DNA of 64,000 nucleotides from Pseudoscleropodium purum (lineage: Eukaryota > Streptophyta > Bryopsida > Hypnales > Brachytheciaceae): contig OZ017795.1 in NCBI GenBank assembly GCA_963969395.1, positions 1,426,001 to 1,490,000 of the forward strand. Direction: 5' to 3'. Each line of letters opens with the position of its first letter. Within the stretch, counting starts at the first letter, position 1. Both the position numbers and the translations under genes were made by a program. The notes beneath the pieces were generated by a model, which was not told where the DNA came from, did no database searches, and was given only the letters and a program-made list of their open reading frames with translations. Positions 57,780-64,000 of the stretch are shown here, piece after piece.

Positions 57780-57920
57780 CATGGTTGTCATATTGGACAA
57801 GTTACTGATGAGTTATTATTCATCATTAGGTACATGATGAATAACAGGTACATTTGATGAATAATAACTCGTCCTACAGGACATGAAATGAATAGTAACT
57901 TGTCCTGTATGACAACCATG
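57780..57920. mobile_element. hAT-type foldback MITE, second family
   Basis: Termini CATGGTTGTCATA and TATGACAACCATG are perfect inverted repeats, and inner arms (GGACAAGTTACT/AGTAACTTGTCC, GATGAGTTATTATTCATCA) make almost the whole 141 bp a hairpin. A perfect 8-bp duplication TCAAATTC flanks it at 57772-57779 and 57921-57928. The 8-bp duplication points to hAT; the termini differ from the CAGGG family. Confidence 0.85.
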
Positions 57921-57928
57921 TCAAATTC

Positions 57929-60539
57929 ATTAAAAAATTAATATAGATGAAGATATTAGCCTTAATCAATCTTTGTTTTATATATAAATTCTTGAATTTC
58001 TTTAGAGTTTCTCTTTGGAAGATGAATAATTGTTACCTAATTAATTTTTTACATGAAATGATTTTGAAAAAGTCTAGAATTCTTCTATAGTTTATTCTTG
58101 ACTTTGAAGTATTTAAGCAACCATTTTTTGATAACAATCCAACTTTGGGCAATGTTTTTGTCCATGAAATTTTCTGTTTTCAATTTTTATTTTTTATTTT
58201 CTTTAACCATTATTTTTTAAATATTATAAATTTTTTCTATATTTATATTCAAAACAAAGATCACAATGATCATTGGATAATACTTTGGGGCATAAATTTT
58301 TTTTTTCTCACTTATTTTTTTAAATATTCGGGATTCTTTCAATATTTATATACAAAACAAAGATCACTACAATTAATAAGAAAATTATAAGAGAAATAAC
58401 AAAAAATATTTAGAATTTTTTTAGTATTGCTTTATAACTTAATATTTGGGATTTGGGGGTAATTGGGTAAGTGTTATTTTCTGAGAATCTCACTGTCAAA
58501 TTTTGTGCGTTTTTTCACAAATTAATAGAAAACACTATTTTCATCAATCCAAAAAAATTAAAATTATTAAAGAGAGAAATAATAGTTTTGGTAAATTGTC
58601 ACAATTTTTCTCGATTTGAAAGTGTTCCTCTTCAACCATTTGCATCTTTAGGAAAAAAATTGTATTCTTGAGTGAATGCAAGAAAGATCAACTGTATTAA
58701 CTATTGACTAGCTTTTCTAGAGTACTTATGATTTTCTCAAGAGTACTATATAATTAAAAATAATAATTTTTAAGAAATGTAAAACCTGTATCTAATGTAC
58801 ATACTTTGAAGAAAAAGAAGATACCCTAAAGTAAGAAAAAAAAGCATAGAAAAGTTCTCCAAGTAAGAGAACTAAAAAAATGCTAAATCTCATAAAAACA
58901 GGTACTTTGATGTTTTAATGTGTAAAAAATAGGAAAAACAATTTTCAAAGAAACAAAAGATTTTCTATTTGGAAAGACTTTATAGTGAAGATATTTCACC
59001 AAAAGAATCATTTTGAAACAATTTTCAATGTTCAGAATTATGCATACATAGGAGCCCTATTTGCATGCATATAGAGGACATAAAAAAATGTTTTAAAATT
59101 CGTTTTAGTGGACACAAGCCTCTCTAGTGTAGGAATAAGCCACACATATTTCAGCCTTAGACCATTAATTTTGAATGGCCCCAAGTTCTAAAAAATAAAA
59201 AACCCTAAACAACAAAGTGTTATGAATTAGCTAAATTAAATTTAAATATAAAATGTTTTTTGGAAATTTTTGAAAAGTAAGAACTTTAATAACTTTCTGA
59301 TTGCTAATCTTTAAAAAATACATTAATTCAAGGACATCAACTTCAATTTGCAAAAGTTATGGCCAATGAGGCAATGACAATTCAAAAACTTTAAATGTGA
59401 TACAAAATAGTACCAATCTTTTTTGCGTTCACGTTCTTTGCACTTGCACAAAGGTAGTGCACTTGGTATACATGCAAATGATGGACACTTTTAATTAGTA
59501 TTTTTTTAAATTACTTTGTGGACTTGTGTAACTTTAGTAAAAGTACTCATATCCCAATTGACCTTCAAATTTGCATTATTAGATTGAAAATTACATCCAA
59601 ACCCTCAAAAATGAAATATATAGACATCCAATTGGAGACTATTTAAAAATAAGAAAATAATTTTGTAACTTTGAAAAAACTTACTCAACATCTACCACAT
59701 GTACCTTTTATTCAAATTATTGTATATCAATGTCTATCACATATACCTTCATTTTGAATTTCATATAAAAATGACTAATAACACAAAAGATGCGAGCAAA
59801 AAAACACCCATCCAAATTTCAAACTAAGGGGACAAAAAAGGATAAGTGTTTCTTACAATCACCTTTATCCAATCTATTTTAAAACCAAAGTTATGATTAG
59901 ATAGGTTTGAACTCATGACATTTTTGAAATATTTTAATTTTTTTTTATATGAAGATAAATGTGAGAAAAAGTGAAAACACTTGGAAAATAAGAATTTTAT
60001 TGTTTCAACAAATTATGAATTAGTTATCAATTTTTGAATGAGTTTTTTAATTAGACCAAAAGAGTCTTTTGGTAATCCCCAATTCCAACAAAAACTGCAT
60101 GCTTCATGCTTATTTTATTTATAGGCAATTATAATTTTTCTTGAAATGGCCTCAACACCACGGTGCAAAAAATGAATTTTTGTATTCATTTTTGAAAGCA
60201 TTGATCCATGCTATAAGATGATTGCAAGAAATACTTGTCCTATTTTTTTTATTGTTCCCTTATCCTCCGATAAGTATTTTTTTGTGCACAACTTTTGCAT
60301 TATTTGTATATTTGGCATGAAGTTTGGAATGAAGGTACATGCCAAGTAGTTGTAAACATTGAGGGTTGTTTTTAATTTTCTTATAATTAATTTACTATTT
60401 TTAACATGCACCCAATTGGAGGTCTACCTTAAAAATTTTGAAGGAAGGGAGAGTAGTCCTATTTTTATCTAAAGATGTAAATCTAAAGCCACAAATTAGA
60501 CATGCTAGAAGTCTACTAACATTACAAAGACTAATGATA
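57929..60539. other. AT-rich intergenic DNA
   Basis: No gene supported. An ATATTTATAT.CAAAACAAAGATCAC block near 58240 is repeated near 58340. Confidence 0.45.
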
Positions 60540-60874
60540 CAGGGTTGATGAATGTCAACGTCCGCCCCAAAATAGCGTTCGTTTTCTGAACGTCCGGACG
60601 CACGGATGCTAGCGGACGCAGCGTCCCGACCGCCATCGGAAAGCGGACAAGCGGGGCGGGGCGGACGGGGCGGACGGCCCGAAGCGGACGCCCAGATCAT
60701 GCGGACCAGATCAGTCCGCGCGTCGATCGGACGGCCGTAATCGAGCGGACGAGCGAACAGGCGGATGGGGGATAGGCGGACACTGCGTCCGCCGGGACGC
60801 GAATGTCAGCGGACGCTGCGGACACAGCGTCCACGTCCAGACGTCCCGGATGTCCGGACGTCGTGTCAACCCTG
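60540..60874. mobile_element. CGGAC-rich hAT MITE, copy 3
   Basis: Starts CAGGGTTGATG, ends GTGTCAACCCTG, with perfect 8-bp duplication TAATGATA. At 335 bp it is the longest complete CGGAC MITE here, with extra GGGGCGGACGG blocks and two GGACGTC clusters near the right end. Confidence 0.93.
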
Positions 60875-61305
60875 TAATGATAAGTTTTTGTGAAAATAAA
60901 AACACATCGGTTCACTCAGTTGCACACATGGGGTCAAAGTGATCTTCTTTTGTGCGAAGGCTATAAAAAAGGAAAAAATTTCCTACAAGAATTCATTAGT
61001 ATAATATAAGAAAAATCTTGTCTAACAAAATAGCTTTTTTAAATGGAATTTTTTTTTAATTACTAACAATGAAAAGGTTCAAAGATTCCTTTTCTGCTAT
61101 TTTCTATTCTTCTAACTAAATGGTTTCTATAGTATCCAGTAGAAGTCAATAGTACTACATAGTATTGAATCAATGGTTTACATTTGCAGGGGGCTGTTAA
61201 CACATAGTATTAATAGTAGTACATGGTATTGCCAATCTTATAGCCCCAAACTACATTTTTGATTAAAGCCCATGAAGTATTTCTCTTGGAGTCTTTGGAG
61301 ACACT
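60875..61305. other. AT-rich spacer between two MITEs
   Basis: No gene seen. ATAGTATT and ATGGTATTG-like words repeat near 61130-61230. Confidence 0.45.
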
Positions 61306-61567
61306 CAGGGTTGACGAATCTCAACATCCGCCCCAAAATAGCGTCCGTTTTCCGGACGTCCGGACGCTAGCGGACGCAGCGTCCCTCCCGCTATTGGAAG
61401 GCGGACGGGTGGGGCGGACACCCAGATCATGCGGACCACATCAGTCCGCGTGTCGTAACCAGGCGGACGGGGGACAGGCAGACGGGGCGGACAGGTGGAC
61501 GCGAATGTCAGCGGACGCTGCAGACACAACGTCCGCGTTCGAACGTCCGGACGTCGTGTCAACCCTG
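61306..61567. mobile_element. CGGAC-rich hAT MITE, copy 4
   Basis: Starts CAGGGTTGACG and ends GTGTCAACCCTG, with perfect 8-bp duplication GAGACACT. 262 bp, same orientation as the other copies. Confidence 0.93.
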
Positions 61568-63773
61568 GAGACACTACTAGCACTACATTTGCCTTCAAAT
61601 TAAGTCTTTGAACCTTTATATATTGTCACTTTGCAATAAGGCTCACCAATTTTCTTAACCTCCTCGATCTAGTTGGGGTTAAAATCTCCTTCTCATGTCC
61701 TATCTTGGAAAATTAGTAGAAGTCTATGTTACAATGCTTCATTTGCATCATAAAAAAAAATTGTGGTTTCATTTCAAACTTTAACCATTATCATCTCAAA
61801 GTACTAAAATCCTATCCCAAACTAATGAAACTATATCACTATACTACCTATAAACTCCAAACCAAATATTGAGTCTTATAACTTCCATTAGAGGATTTTT
61901 TCACTCCCGAGAGGGCTGTGGGTTCCCACACTATGGAAACAATCCTGTAGGGGGGCCACAGCAGTTCACTGACATGGCATGGAGACTACCACGTTCAAAA
62001 AGAAAAAAATTCTGTTTTTTTCTACATTTCAAGAATAATTTTTTTTTTTTTTTTAAATTTATTTTGTCAAAAATAGTTGTTCCTTGAAATTGCAGAGGAG
62101 GGTAGTTCTCGACACACCTGCTTAAAGCAACCCTCTTTGAGCCCAGAAATCCTCTAGAAGATCTTCTAGAAGTCTTATAGATCTAAAATTTGGATAGAGT
62201 CTTAAAAAGGTACTCAAGCATCTATCTTCACAATCTTAGTGTTATAACCATAATAGCTATCCAAAACCATGCCTTCAAAATTCATTTCCATGGTTATTTT
62301 GACATCTACCTCTTTGACACTCCTTAACTTTTTGGTAAGACAATTATAGAATTTTTGACTAAAAAATTTTTTACTCACATTCTTTGATTTACTTAAAAAA
62401 TTTCTTAAAAAAAATATCTTTTGAAGAGAACTTTCTTAACTTCTCCAATTGCTTAGAACATGCATTCAAAATATTGGTTGCCTTTATATTGCTTTCAAAC
62501 CCTAGTTACATTTCTTCTCATATCTAGGTGATTGCAAGAAACACTTGTCCTATTTTGCATCACACGTTGTATGTAGAAGTGACCTTTTGCCATAACTATT
62601 GCAAAAATGATTGAATACTAGACATGAAATTTGAGAGCAAGCTTCCTATATTAGTGACAAAGGTATTCAAATTATTTTAGTTGGTAAAAGAGATTTTTTA
62701 TAATATGCCACACTTGTGGTTTGGGGGGTGGGTGGGTTGGGGTTTAGTACATTAAGTACCTTTTTCATGAAGAGTGACATTAAAAAAATGGATAGTCTAG
62801 GTCTTCAAATAGAAATACATACTCTCCAGAGAGCATTTTGACAAAGCATGTTCCAAATGTGTTTGAGAATGCTTCAAACAATGCTACAATTATCACAAAT
62901 TTATGAACAATTAGAGAAGTTTTTCTAACAGTTCCTTTTGGTGCTAGAAAGTGCTTTGAGTTGTCAACAATGGCCACTTTTTTTTATTAATCTTTCACTC
63001 ACCTTCACTGTTTCTCAAAAATGGAAATGTAGAAACCTCATTTTCTACTGAAAACAGAAGACTTTGGTTGCCGATAGTACTCAAAGGTATTGTAAGTTTT
63101 CAATTTGTCACTTGGGACTTCTAGATTTTTTTTTGTTGTAAACCGCAAATTAGAATAGATAAAAGTATACAAAAAGCTATAAAAAAAATGTAGAATTGAA
63201 ATAGAATTGTAACATAGCCATCATAGTATTTGGTCTAATTTTGATTGTATATGTAGAACTCCCTCGAAACCAACCTAGGAATTGTGAGAGGATCATAAGA
63301 TAGCTAGTTTTGTAGGTTTGAGTCACATAGCCCTTTAAGGGTTAATTTCCACTATGAATGTGGGAATTTATGACTAAACTGGTCCAAGGGATCCACAATG
63401 AGGCCAAGAGGTTGGGTCCTAGAGTTAGGTTTCGAATTTCCCATTAGATTGATGAATTCCCAAGAACCCCCGATTGTTAATATGTAGATACTACAACCAA
63501 AGTATGGAGCTGTGGAGGAATCTACTGTCCAATGATGGTGTTCTAGGATAAATTCCATGCTAAGAGTCCAACAAAGAAATTGGCTTCCCAAGATTCCTTC
63601 ATTTGCAAAAGATTCTTGTACCATCAATAATAATAATTAGACTAGCTTGTTCTATGCTAATAATGTGCTCCACCAAATTTCGCAACATTCCGATAGTGGC
63701 AGGATTTCTATAGAGCTAGATTCCTCAGGAATTAATCATATGGCGGTACCCCACAACGTTGACTAGCGCTTTG
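61568..63773. other. AT-rich intergenic DNA
   Basis: No gene recognised. The 63350-63630 stretch has an open minus-strand frame of 91 codons without family resemblance. TTGCAAGAAACACTTGTCC near 62532 resembles TTGCAAGAAATACTTGTCC near 60222, another old repeat. Confidence 0.4.
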
Positions 63774-63960
63774 CTGGGTTGATGAATCTCTACGTCTGCC
63801 CGAAAAAAGCGTCCGTAACTCGGATGTCCGTCCTCACGGATGCCAGCGGACGCAGCGTCCCTCCTGCCGTCGGAAGGCGGACGGGCGGGGCGGACGGACG
63901 GGGCGGACGGCCTAAGGCGGACGTCTAGATCATGCAGACTAGATCAGTCCGCGTTGTCGT
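63774..63960. mobile_element. CGGAC-rich hAT MITE, copy 5, right end missing
   Basis: Starts CTGGGTTGATGAATCTC (one base changed from CAGGG) and follows the family to ATCAGTCCGCG near 63954. Homology then ends, well before the expected GTCAACCCTG. It is therefore 3'-truncated or interrupted. Confidence 0.75.
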
Positions 63961-64000
63961 ATTGAGAGGAGTTTGCTTTGGGAAATCACAAGGATTCTGG

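Noticed and set aside
63352..63627. 91-codon minus-strand frame near the right edge
   Set aside because: No family resemblance, no splice or promoter context; chance open frame.

Overview
This window is nuclear DNA of a land plant. The evidence is two intron-containing copies of a plant-type vacuolar ATPase proteolipid gene, a plastid-type cysteine-rich zinc-finger gene, and dense small plant-style transposons (hAT and CACTA MITEs) in very AT-rich intergenic DNA. The species cannot be fixed from the sequence; I see no prokaryotic features and no intact autonomous transposon.

Layout. 1-2.5 kb: V-ATPase subunit c gene, copy 1, minus strand. 2.5-24 kb: almost gene-free AT-rich DNA holding foldback MITEs, a ~250-bp tandem repeat, old dispersed repeats and two GC-rich hAT MITEs. 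24-36 kb and 50-57 kb: clusters of two unrecognised small gene families. Family 1 encodes a charged coiled-coil protein of about 145 aa. Family 2 encodes a disordered, Arg/Glu/Pro-rich protein of about 141 aa. The two are arranged head to head and were duplicated together, with several broken copies. 36-42 kb: repeats again. 42.3-44.2 kb: V-ATPase c copy 2, plus strand. 46.7-48.6 kb: zinc-finger gene. 57-64 kb: AT-rich DNA with four further hAT-type elements.

Large-scale structure. Roughly 24.1-29.8 kb and 54.9-47.6 kb form a diverged inverted duplication around an 18-kb spacer. The zinc-finger gene is complete only in the right arm; the left arm keeps its last two coding exons. The right arm also contains a direct tandem duplication (50.7-53 kb and 54.9-57 kb). 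The two V-ATPase copies are inverted on a different axis. They are virtually identical over about 900 bp (stop codon to just upstream of exon 2) but clearly diverged on both sides, the pattern expected of gene conversion.

The most novel candidate is the head-to-head Family 1/Family 2 pair. At least three pair loci plus solo and decayed copies share a promoter block, a 5' intron and coding ends. One right-arm pair (51.3-53.0 kb) looks intact, while its left-arm partner has lost the shared promoter by a deletion of about 574 bp. A second signal is a family of CGGAC-rich hAT MITEs with perfect 8-bp target duplications. Two members sit reciprocally in the two copies of one older repeat, so each copy supplies the other's empty site.
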